A stretch of 64,000 nucleotides of DNA from contig OY780932.1 in NCBI GenBank assembly GCA_963675945.1, positions 1,178,001 through 1,242,000 of the forward strand, given 5' to 3'. This document shows positions 27,585-35,800 of the stretch, piece by piece. The position numbers and the translations under genes were made by a program. The notes beneath the pieces were generated by a model. It worked only from the letters and a program-made list of their open reading frames with translations. It was not told the DNA's origin and made no database searches. Source of the DNA: G963556115 sp963675945. Lineage in GTDB: Bacteria; Planctomycetota; SZUA-567. The stretch's first letter is position 1; the number at the start of each line of letters is the position of its first letter.

Positions 27585-28845
27585 TGCAGAATTTACTATT
27601 TCGGGTGTAGGTTTGCACCTGGGTGAAGAGGGTAAGGTGACAGTAAAGCCTGCAGAGGCAGATGTCGGATATTATTTTGTCGCGGGGAAGGATGAAGGAT
27701 TAGTTCGTCCTTGGTATATTGATTCAAGTAAGCATAGATCTATCCTTGAACTGCGTAAGGGAACCAGAATTCATACAGTTGAACATATCCTTGCTGCATT
27801 GTATGGTATGGGGGTTGATAATGCGTTAATCGAAGTTGAAGGTGAGGAGATCCCTGGGTGTGATGGTTCGGCATTGGAATTTGCAACTAAAATTGCCGAG
27901 GTCGGGATAAAGGAGCTTGAGGCGGAGGCGGAATTTTACCAAGTGAAGAAGACGGTAGCCGCCGGAGCGAGTGGGTATAGTATTGCAGTTACTCCTACCG
28001 GAGGTCAGGATCTTAGGGTGACCTATGTTATTGATTATCCAGATAGCCCGCTCTTGCAGGGGGTGGTGGCAAAGACCATTACGCCTGAGGTATTCTTGAA
28101 GGAGATTGCTCCGGCGCGAACCTTTGTCATGCAATCGGAGGTTGAAGAACTGCAGAAGGCTGGTTTTGGCAAGGGGGCGGATACACAGAATACTTTGGTT
28201 ATCGATGGGGATAAGGTTGTCAATAATAAAATGCGTATTGAGAATGAACCGGCGGCGCACAAAATTCTTGATATTATCGGTGATTTTGCCTGTTTGGGCA
28301 TGCGTATTGGTGCACATATAGTTGCCAATAAGAGCGGGCATAAGCTGAATAATGCAGTCGGCAGGGAATTGCGGATGCAGCTGTTGGAAGAAAAGTATCC
28401 GGCTGGTCTGATGACTATTGCCGATATCAGGGAGAAACTCCCGCATCGTTATCCTTTCCAGTTGGTCGATAGAGTTCTTGAACGGGAAGAGGGGCAGAGA
28501 ATTGTTGCATATAAGAATCTAACCAGTAATGAAGAGTTTTTCAACGGACATTTCCCGGGTCAGCCAATTATGCCGGGGGTACTCCAGGTTGAGGCGCTGG
28601 CTCAAGCGGGCGGTCTGGGGATGGCTTCGGGTGAGAATGACGGCAAGCTTGCAGTGCTTACCGGGGTAGATAGGGTAAAGTATCGCAGGCAAGTTGTGCC
28701 TGGAGATAAGTTGATACTCGAAGCAAGTGTGTTAAAGTATAATGGAAGAATTGGCGTGGTAGCCGGCAAAGCTATGGTAAATGGTGAGCTTGCATGCTCT
28801 GCTGAGATTAAGTTTGCCTTTATTCCACGTGCATTACAAGAATAG
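27565..28845 (+). CDS. lpxC-fabZ: bifunctional UDP-3-O-acyl-N-acetylglucosamine deacetylase / 3-hydroxyacyl-ACP dehydratase
   Basis: Fusion protein. The N-terminal 280 residues are LpxC, the zinc deacetylase that commits the cell to lipid A: IHTVEHILAAL (zinc histidine at 74), GCDGSALEF, and HKILDIIGDFACLG with the further zinc ligands, then GHKLNNA. The C-terminal 140 residues are FabZ, a hot-dog-fold dehydratase of fatty acid synthesis: LPHRYPFQLVDRV and FFNGHFPGQPIMPGV with the catalytic histidine. ATG at 27565 follows GGAGGAG; 27538 is an in-frame alternative without one. The fusion couples two enzymes competing for the same hydroxyacyl-ACP. Such fusions are known in Bacteroidota and some PVC bacteria. 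Confidence 0.95.
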   Translation: MKQTTLNAEFTISGVGLHLGEEGKVTVKPAEADVGYYFVAGKDEGLVRPWYIDSSKHRSILELRKGTRIHTVEHILAALYGMGVDNALIEVEGEEIPGCDGSALEFATKIAEVGIKELEAEAEFYQVKKTVAAGASGYSIAVTPTGGQDLRVTYVIDYPDSPLLQGVVAKTITPEVFLKEIAPARTFVMQSEVEELQKAGFGKGADTQNTLVIDGDKVVNNKMRIENEPAAHKILDIIGDFACLGMRIGAHIVANKSGHKLNNAVGRELRMQLLEEKYPAGLMTIADIREKLPHRYPFQLVDRVLEREEGQRIVAYKNLTSNEEFFNGHFPGQPIMPGVLQVEALAQAGGLGMASGENDGKLAVLTGVDRVKYRRQVVPGDKLILEASVLKYNGRIGVVAGKAMVNGELACSAEIKFAFIPRALQE

Positions 28846-28860
28846 TGATTGGAGAAGGAT

Positions 28861-29658
28861 ATGAGCAATATTCACCCTACAGCGATTGTTGATCCGTCTG
28901 CAGAGGTTGCAGACTCGGCCGAGATAGGGCCGTACTGTATTATCGGTAAGGAGGTAAAGATCGGTGCTGGTACTAAAATGATGGCACATTCACAGATATT
29001 GAATTATTCCGAATTAGGTGAGAATAATCTGATATCACCCTCGGCAGTAATTGGTGGTGCGCCGCAGGATCATGGTTATAAGGGTGAGCCGACAAAGGTT
29101 ATTATCGGTGATAACAATGTGTTCAGGGAATATGTAACTATCAACCGTGGTACCACTAAACAGGATGGTAAGACTATTGTGGGTAATGATAATCTCTTTA
29201 TGGCTTATTCACATTTGGCACATGATTGTGTGGTAGAGAATAACTGTGTCTTCACCAATATGACTCAGATTTCAGGGCATTGCCATATTCATAGTTATGT
29301 GATCTTCTCGGGTAATGTTCTGGTGCATCAATTTGTTAATTTTGGCGAGCGTTGTTTTTTGGCTCCGAATGCGCTGGTACGGTATGACTGCTTGCCAGGG
29401 GTAATTTATGAAGGTAATACAGCAAAACCGCGTGCGCTTAATATGGTCGGTCTCAAGCGCGCCGGGTATACTGGGGACGCCTTCAAGCATATTAAAAAGG
29501 CGTTCAAATTACTCTGTAAGAGCGATACTACTCTGGAGGAAGGGGTGCGGCAGTTAGAGACATGTGAGTGGCGGGATGAAGAATTTGTGGCCAAGATGCT
29601 GACCCATGCCAAGCTGATCCTCAGTACTAAAAATAGTCGTAGTGGAAATCTAGAATAG
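28861..29658 (+). CDS. lpxA: acyl-ACP--UDP-N-acetylglucosamine O-acyltransferase LpxA
   Basis: First enzyme of lipid A synthesis, transferring a hydroxyacyl chain from ACP to UDP-GlcNAc. Left-handed beta-helix repeats fill residues 1-190 (IHPTAIVDPSAEVADSAEIG, HSQILNYSELGENN), with the catalytic histidine in MAYSHLAHDC; a helical C-terminal domain follows. ATG at 28861 is chosen (GGAGAAGG upstream); the TTG at 28849 is unlikely. It ends the operon, 15 bases after lpxC-fabZ and followed by a terminator. The length of 265 aa is typical. Confidence 0.95.
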   Translation: MSNIHPTAIVDPSAEVADSAEIGPYCIIGKEVKIGAGTKMMAHSQILNYSELGENNLISPSAVIGGAPQDHGYKGEPTKVIIGDNNVFREYVTINRGTTKQDGKTIVGNDNLFMAYSHLAHDCVVENNCVFTNMTQISGHCHIHSYVIFSGNVLVHQFVNFGERCFLAPNALVRYDCLPGVIYEGNTAKPRALNMVGLKRAGYTGDAFKHIKKAFKLLCKSDTTLEEGVRQLETCEWRDEEFVAKMLTHAKLILSTKNSRSGNLE

Positions 29659-29664
29659 AATTTT

Positions 29665-29700
29665 TTGAGCTGAGTCGGAATCCGAACTTGGCTCAATTTA
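29665..29700 (+). terminator. terminator after lpxA
   Basis: Imperfect stem: TTGAGC at 29665-29670 with GCTCAA at 29691-29696, extended inward by CGG/CCG with one bulge, followed by TTTATAT. It overlaps the end of the converging SDR gene. Confidence 0.5.
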
Positions 29701-30481
29701 TATCTTTGCCGCGCATAATCCGGGAGAGTAGCTTGGGAGCGAAGCGCTTGAGGAAGGTGGCATATTTTTCAAAACCGCCTATAAGAATTTCTTCTGCGTC
29801 ATCTTGTATGCCTTGTATTATTGCTGTTGCACATTTCTCGGGGGGCATGCCGTGTTTCTGTCCTGGATCTAATTTGTTATAGCTACGGGCTGATTCGGTC
29901 AGAGCGGACTTGGAGAATTCAGTGTTGGCATAGCCGATTATAGCCAGGGTTACTCGGATATGGTTATTCCATTCCTCGGCGCGGAGCGATTCAAAATAGC
30001 CATGTAATGCATGTTTACTCGCTGCGTAAGAACTACGCTGTCTGGCGCCGAATTTTCCCATAAGACTGCTGAGAATGACAAATCTACCACCGCCTGCGGT
30101 CTTCATCAAAGGTAAAACCTGTTGCGCAATGGCGATGGTACTGAAGAAATTAACCTCCATTATCGCTCTGGAATTTGCCATTGGCGTTGACTCGGCCAGG
30201 GAGCGCTGGGAGAGGCCGGAGGCAAAGATAACCATGTCCAAACGTTGGTGTAAGGCATAAGCCTCTTTTACTTTAACGCAGAGATGGTCTGGTAAAGAAA
30301 GATCTAGGGCTAGGGTAGAGATATCTTGAGCGTGGGTTGCCAATTCTTCCAGTCGTTCGATTCTACGAGCTGAGGCAATAACCTTTGAACCGGCAGCGGC
30401 GAGAGCTTTAGCCAGTTCATAACCGATCCCGGAAGAAGCGCCTATTACCCAAATAACTTTGTCCTGGAGCGAAGTATGCAT
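29693..30481 (-). CDS. short-chain dehydrogenase/reductase
   Basis: NAD(P)-dependent oxidoreductase of the classical SDR family. The cofactor motif GASSGIG is at residues 14-20 after VIWVI; SARR near residue 38 suggests NADP(H) preference. The catalytic serine is in VILSSLMGKFG and the YxxxK pair in SSYAASKHALHGY. Length 262 aa is standard. The DHRS7-like spacing and C-terminal basic tail do not settle the substrate. The next gene upstream (flavodoxin-like) starts 6 bases away in the same direction, so the tadA-flavodoxin-SDR genes form one operon. Confidence 0.9.
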   Translation of the reverse strand: MHTSLQDKVIWVIGASSGIGYELAKALAAAGSKVIASARRIERLEELATHAQDISTLALDLSLPDHLCVKVKEAYALHQRLDMVIFASGLSQRSLAESTPMANSRAIMEVNFFSTIAIAQQVLPLMKTAGGGRFVILSSLMGKFGARQRSSYAASKHALHGYFESLRAEEWNNHIRVTLAIIGYANTEFSKSALTESARSYNKLDPGQKHGMPPEKCATAIIQGIQDDAEEILIGGFEKYATFLKRFAPKLLSRIMRGKDIN

Positions 30482-30487
30482 AAGCTC

Positions 30488-30982
30488 TTACTCTTCGCTA
30501 GGATCGATAGACATATAACGTTTGATCTGCTTGGCCATCAATTTGCCATAATTATTCCCACTTTTGAAACTGGTTGCATCGGGTTTGCCGACACCAACTG
30601 GCCCGAAGTGATCTCCTTTATCGGCACCAACGATAAGCATGCCGTGTACCATCATTGACTTGAGGATTGCCAGGCAGGCGGTCTCGTTGCCGCCGCCGAT
30701 ATATGATGAGGTAGCAAAGGCTCCGCCAAGTTTTCCTTCAAGCCTGCCGTGAATACTGACCGTTTCTTCAAAGAACTTGATAATTTCTGAAGAAGGCATA
30801 CCGTAGTATACCGGGGTACCGATGAGGATGGCGCGGTAGTTGATCAGGTCGTTGACGGCGACCTCGGCAATTGGTTTGAGATCATAGCTGACGCCGCCTT
30901 CATTTATCCCGTTGGCTATTGCTTCAGCCAGGCTCTTGGTTGTACCGCTCTGTGAGTGATAAGTAATTAGTGCATCAATCAT
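30488..30982 (-). CDS. flavodoxin-like / NAD(P)H:quinone reductase-type FMN protein
   Basis: Flavodoxin-fold protein of the WrbA/flavodoxin family. FMN phosphate loop is YHSQSGTTKSLAEAI (residues 8-22); the second FMN loop is GTPVYYGMPSSE near residue 55, and SSYIGGGNETACLA near residue 90 is the third. At 164 aa it is between flavodoxins and WrbA. Either an electron carrier or a quinone reductase is possible. It is between tadA and the SDR gene in a tight run of three minus-strand genes. Confidence 0.85.
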   Translation of the reverse strand: MIDALITYHSQSGTTKSLAEAIANGINEGGVSYDLKPIAEVAVNDLINYRAILIGTPVYYGMPSSEIIKFFEETVSIHGRLEGKLGGAFATSSYIGGGNETACLAILKSMMVHGMLIVGADKGDHFGPVGVGKPDATSFKSGNNYGKLMAKQIKRYMSIDPSEE

Positions 30983-31000
30983 TCTGTATCCTTTCGGTGA

Positions 31001-31477
31001 TCAGCCTTTACGGCTCTCCCTTCTTTCGAGAAAAAAATCTTTTAGAATTTTGCTGCATGACTCTTCTTTCAGCCCGGAAATAATCTGTGGATTATGGTTT
31101 AATTGTCGGCAGCCGGTTATATCAAGGATACTGCCACAGGCTCCGGCTTTTGGATCCTTGGCTCCATAATAGACCCGGGGTATGCGCGCGAGCACTATGG
31201 CTCCGGCACACATGGCACAAGGTTCGAGGGTCACATAGAGGCTGCAGTCTTCGAGCCTCCAGCTTTCAAGAGCTGCTGCGGCTTGAGTAATGGCGAGAAT
31301 TTCGGCGTGAGCAGTGGGGTCGTTGAGACCTTCACGCTGATTCCAGGCTTTAGCTAAGAGTTTATCGCCTTGAAAGATAACCGCTCCTACCGGGACTTCT
31401 CCTTCGGCATAAGCCTGTCTGGCAGCCTGGAGCGCAAGCCCCATGCGCATATCATCAATATTGAATAATTCTTCCAT
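31001..31477 (-). CDS. tadA: tRNA-specific adenosine deaminase
   Basis: Zinc deaminase that converts the wobble adenosine of tRNA-Arg(ACG) to inosine. The zinc and catalytic motif is HAEI (His57, Glu59) and PCAMC (Cys87, Cys90), with VPVGAVI in the usual place near residue 28. The length of 158 aa is typical of TadA, and ARIPRVYYGAKDPKAGACG downstream favours TadA over guanine or cytosine deaminases. The last 15 residues are basic, as in TadA. Confidence 0.94.
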   Translation of the reverse strand: MEELFNIDDMRMGLALQAARQAYAEGEVPVGAVIFQGDKLLAKAWNQREGLNDPTAHAEILAITQAAAALESWRLEDCSLYVTLEPCAMCAGAIVLARIPRVYYGAKDPKAGACGSILDITGCRQLNHNPQIISGLKEESCSKILKDFFLERRESRKG

Positions 31478-31558
31478 CTTGCTATAATATATCCTTTTAT
31501 ACTATTGTATTTTGACATATTGTACCAATTATAACCGGATTAGTAAAGGGTATTATCG

Positions 31559-32344
31559 ATGGCGCTGATAACCTGTGAGTATTTTTCAGATGAACTTGAT
31601 ATGATGCGAAGTATGCGTGTGCTCTTGCCGCAGAAGGTAAGGGCGAAGAATAGGGTGAATGGCGAGCATGCGCGGCATGGTAAACTCCCGGTTTTATACC
31701 TGCTCAATGGCTTGTCTGATGACGACTCGGCTTGGATTCGTCGTACTGCGCTTGAGCGTTATGCCATGAAATGGGGGATCGCGGTAGTGATGCCCAATGG
31801 TGAACGTAGCTGGTATTCAGATGCGCTACATGGTTATAAGTACTATACCCATATTGCTCACGAAGTGCCGCGGATAGCTCAGGAGTTCTTCCCGATTTCG
31901 CGTGAGCGGAAGGATAATTTTATTGCAGGAGTATCGATGGGCGGTTATGGCGCAATCAAGATTGGTCTGCTAAATCCAGATAAGTTTGCGGTAGCGGCGA
32001 GTATCTCTGGGGCGCTGGATATCTGTAAACGTTATGCGGGAATAGAGGATCCGAAGTATCTGCGGGAATTGGAGAATATCTTTGGGCCAGTGGAGAGTAT
32101 CACGGGGACGGAGAATGATCTATTGTATTTACTTGCGTCTTCGGCTCCTGCGACAGCACCGAAGCTGCTACAGTGTTGTGGTACCGAGGATTTCCTCTAT
32201 GGGATGAATCAGACATTTTTGCGGGTGGCGCAAGAGTATAACTTTACTCTGGATTATTGGGAGAGCTCGGGAGGACATCTTTGGGAATATTGGGACAGTG
32301 AGATTCAGAGTGTGTTGCGTAGATTGCCGATAAAGTATCGCTAA
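31559..32344 (+). CDS. putative esterase, esterase D / S-formylglutathione hydrolase-like
   Basis: Alpha/beta hydrolase of the PF00756 esterase family. The nucleophile elbow GVSMGGYGA places the serine near residue 126; the acid is probably in CGTEDFLYGMN and the histidine in SSGGHLWEYWD near the end. YLLNGLSDDDSAW near residue 42 forms the oxyanion region. The length of 261 aa is typical for S-formylglutathione hydrolase or acetyl esterases of carbohydrate metabolism. AAAGGG precedes the ATG. Natural substrate is not evident. Confidence 0.87.
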   Translation: MALITCEYFSDELDMMRSMRVLLPQKVRAKNRVNGEHARHGKLPVLYLLNGLSDDDSAWIRRTALERYAMKWGIAVVMPNGERSWYSDALHGYKYYTHIAHEVPRIAQEFFPISRERKDNFIAGVSMGGYGAIKIGLLNPDKFAVAASISGALDICKRYAGIEDPKYLRELENIFGPVESITGTENDLLYLLASSAPATAPKLLQCCGTEDFLYGMNQTFLRVAQEYNFTLDYWESSGGHLWEYWDSEIQSVLRRLPIKYR

Positions 32345-32370
32345 GGCAAGGGCATTATATCCCTTGCCTT
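32343..32370. terminator. hairpin between convergent genes
   Basis: Perfect 10-bp stem, AAGGCAAGGG at 32343-32352 with CCCTTGCCTT at 32361-32370, loop CATTATAT. It includes the last bases of the esterase stop codon. No T run on either side, so its strength as a terminator is uncertain. Confidence 0.5.
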
Positions 32371-32379
32371 GGCGTTGAG

Positions 32380-32796
32380 CTATTCCCCGATAATTTTAAC
32401 AAGCAGTCTTTTACGCCTTTTACCGTCAAATTCGTAATAGAAAATATGTTCCCAGGGGCCTAGATGCAGTTCGCCATTGGTTATGGCGATGACGACTTCT
32501 CTGCCCATTACCTGCCTCTTCAGATGGGCATCGCCATTATCTTCAAACCCGTTGTGGGCGTACTGAGAATGGGGTTTTTCCGGGGCGAGCTTTTCCAGCC
32601 ATTTTTCATAATCAGAGTGTAGACCGCTCTCATTATCATTGATAAAGACACTCGCTGTAATATGCATGGCATTGACCAGACAGAGCCCTTCCTGTACCCC
32701 GCTCCGCTGTACAAGATCTGCGACCTGGCTGTGGATTGAAACAATCTGGCGGCGTTTGGGGATATCCATCCAGATCTCTTGGGTTAGGCTTTTCAT
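32380..32796 (-). CDS. YjbQ family protein (UPF0047)
   Basis: Small trimeric protein of the YjbQ/UPF0047 family; some members show weak thiamine-phosphate synthase activity, but the physiological role is not firmly known. Family signatures are present: LCLVNAMHITASVFINDNESGL (residues about 38-60), GDAHLKRQVMG and the histidine-rich LHLGPWEHIFYYEFDG. Length 138 aa is normal. It lies 22 bases before the large A2M-like gene's end on the same strand and may be read from that transcript. Confidence 0.9.
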   Translation of the reverse strand: MKSLTQEIWMDIPKRRQIVSIHSQVADLVQRSGVQEGLCLVNAMHITASVFINDNESGLHSDYEKWLEKLAPEKPHSQYAHNGFEDNGDAHLKRQVMGREVVIAITNGELHLGPWEHIFYYEFDGKRRKRLLVKIIGE

Positions 32797-32818
32797 CTTC
32801 TCTCCTTGTTGTGATTGT

Positions 32819-35800
32819 TTATTCTTTTACTATAAATTTAAATCCGGCGGAATTACTGTTGAGTTCGCTGGCATAGACTCCGTGGCTGAGAGCGGCAGGA
32901 GCGGTAAACTTACCGCTGAAGAGGGCGTAAGCTCTGTAGCAAAAGGAGTGATTGCCCTGAGGCATAGACTCAATGTAATAATTGACCGAGCTATCTCTAT
33001 ATTCGGTATAATAACTTATTCCATTGTAACCAAAAGCGCTCTTATTGGCAACAGGTTCAAGGCAGGCGGGTTTATTGTCGATCAGTTGAATATACTCATA
33101 GTCATTCTTGCTCTTGACCAGCAATTCTACCTCCAGTAGTTCTCCCTTGGATATTTCTGCACCCGGCTGCAACTCTTGCCTCTGATAATAATATGCCAGG
33201 GATTCTGTCTGCCCGCCAAGTCCATCAGGAATGGTGTAGGTTATGCGCTGAGGAATTAAGCGGTAGTAATGTCGCTCGGCCTTGAGTTCAAGACCATGCG
33301 GCTGGGCTATTTTCTCCAGGCTGGAGTAGGAGAGTGTGTGGGTAAGGTAGAGCGGAGAGCCAGGTGTGCCGGTTCTCGCGATACTCAATTTATTGTTGCC
33401 GGGGTGGAGAATATGTTGTGGAACCGAGGCTGTTAGAGTTTGAGGGTTCTGTTTATCAGGATTTAGTGTTAGCGGTTGGTCATTCAGAGTAGCTTTGAGT
33501 TTGACCTCGGTTGCTGTAGTTGTGTGGTTTTTCTGGTATTTGCTAAGGGAAGCAAATACAGTGTTCAGCTTGTGTATTGAGTCTTGACGACTGATATTCT
33601 TGATATTATTTATGAGATAATGCGCGAGAAGGTTACAGAGATTTGCCTCACTCCCAGTTAAATTACAGAGATTCAGGTATTCGGCGGTACTCTGGGTAAC
33701 TGTACCGTACCAGTAGTATCTATAGTTTTGATTACCAGCGCTGAGATAGGCGGTGTCATTCTCTTGGTCGCGAATCAGGTATTGTTTTATATTCTTGAGT
33801 ACGGTTGCCAGTGGTTCAGACTGTTGGTTATTGTAGAGACCGGAGGCCAGCGAGGTAAGACCGTATACCGACAACTCGCCTCTGTCTCTGAGGAGATACT
33901 CGCGCATGGCTCTATTCTCATTCGCACTCAAGGAGAGGACACGGTAGACCAGGGCGTCCAGATTGTCAATCTTGCTCTTGCCCGGATTCTTACCGCTCTC
34001 GGCATTACGTAATAATTTGAGGGTTTTATCCTGATAATTGAGTAGATAGAGCCTGGCGCCGGTAATCAGTGAGGCGGGGAGTGGATAGTTCATTTTATCA
34101 ACACGTTCTAGTGAGTCGAGAATAAGGGCGGTGATGTATGGGGAGCTGGTCTGCTTGTTTCCGATCCAGGACCAGCCGCCATCAGCATTCTGCAATTTCT
34201 GAAGTTGGATTATTTTGGGAGCCAGCCGATCTATGATACTCTCTTTCGTGGTAGTGGTAGTCGAGATACCGGCTTCTTGCAGTAGCATCTCGGGGAGGAG
34301 ATTGGCAATCAGGGTGTCGTTGGTGGAGATCGTGCTCTTAGGTAGGGTTTGAGCTGTTTGCAACAGGAGCGAGGATAGATTCGGGTATAACTGCAACTGG
34401 AGGTTGGCGGAATCTGGCTTGCTTCTGGCTGGAAGTACTATATCTGCAGTGTAGGCAGGCATATCTGCCGGAAGCAGGGCGGTCTTACTGCTGAAGAGTT
34501 GTTGCTCTCTGGTATATACCGATAAAGGCAGGGTAAGGGCGTCACTACTGTCGTTGGTGGCTGCACTGAGGGTGACCTGTGCTGGTGCGGGAGTAGTGGC
34601 GCTGAGGCTGAAGGTAAGACTTTGGCTGGAGTCGGAAGAGATTTGGAGAGTATGAGTGGGAGTGGCATCTGAAATCAGATTAGTACTGGTTGCGAGCTTG
34701 ACTGTCGCCTCTACTGTATCGACCGAATTATTATAGACGGTGGCAACGATATTTGCTCTGTCTCCTGAGATAAGATAACGTGGGATTGCTGGAATAAGCA
34801 TCAATTCTTTACTGGTGAGCACAGCGGATTCAGCTTGTCCGACCTCGGTGGCAGTGGTCATGATCCAGGAGCGAATTTTCCAGGTGGTCAGGGAGTCGGG
34901 CAAAGGAACACTTAGGGTAGTGTTTCCGTTTTTGTCGAATTTAACCTGGTGGATAAATACAGCGCCGGTGGAGAAGTCTTGGCGTAGTTCAGAGGTGTTC
35001 TCGGAATCTTGATTGACTATGCCGGTAGCAGAGTCGGCTGTTGCTTCTTGGACAACCATTGACATTTTAAAAGTAGGGGCGCCATCAAGATTACGGTTTA
35101 GTGCAGGACGGCTGGCGCGGGGCGTAAATATCTCCGGTGGATTAAAGAAATTACCGAATAAGCCTATAGGCTGCATGTGAGTGGCCCCGGTTGCGAGGAG
35201 GTTGTAAGAGTATTTTTCGAGGCTGGTTGAGGCCTGGGGCGAGTAATAATTGTTAAAACCCCAGAAGAATTTTGAGATATCAGGGTAGGCTTGGTCTTTG
35301 ACAATTTGTTCAAGTGCGGCGTCATAGATAGTGACTACCGCCGAGCCGGTGACGGGTTTGCCGGTGGTGTCGGTAGCGTGGAGAGTAATATTAGCTTGGC
35401 TTGCGGGGCTGTACTCCGGTTTTTCTGGGGTTAGGCGGAGGTTTATGATTTTGGTTACTGGCGGGGTTAAGAGTTCAACCGAGGCGGTTGTGAGCTGAAG
35501 TCCGGCTGTACTCTGAACCTCGACAAAGGTGTTGGGAGTATCTGTGGCTTTGAGGGTAAAATGTAGAATTGTGGCGGTGTTGATTGGGCGTATAACCTCA
35601 GGTAAGGGGTAGCCAGTGGCAGTTGGGTTAAAATAAATCGGGAGGGCGGCTTGTCTGTCAGCGTTGAGCAGCAAGATCTCGGCTGTGTCACCTACAGCAT
35701 AGGTCTTCTTTTTGCTGATCAAGAGCAGGCGTCTGTCTTGAGGGAGAGGGAGGCTATTTGCAGCATCGGCGGAGTAGATATAGAGATCCTGAGTGGTGCT

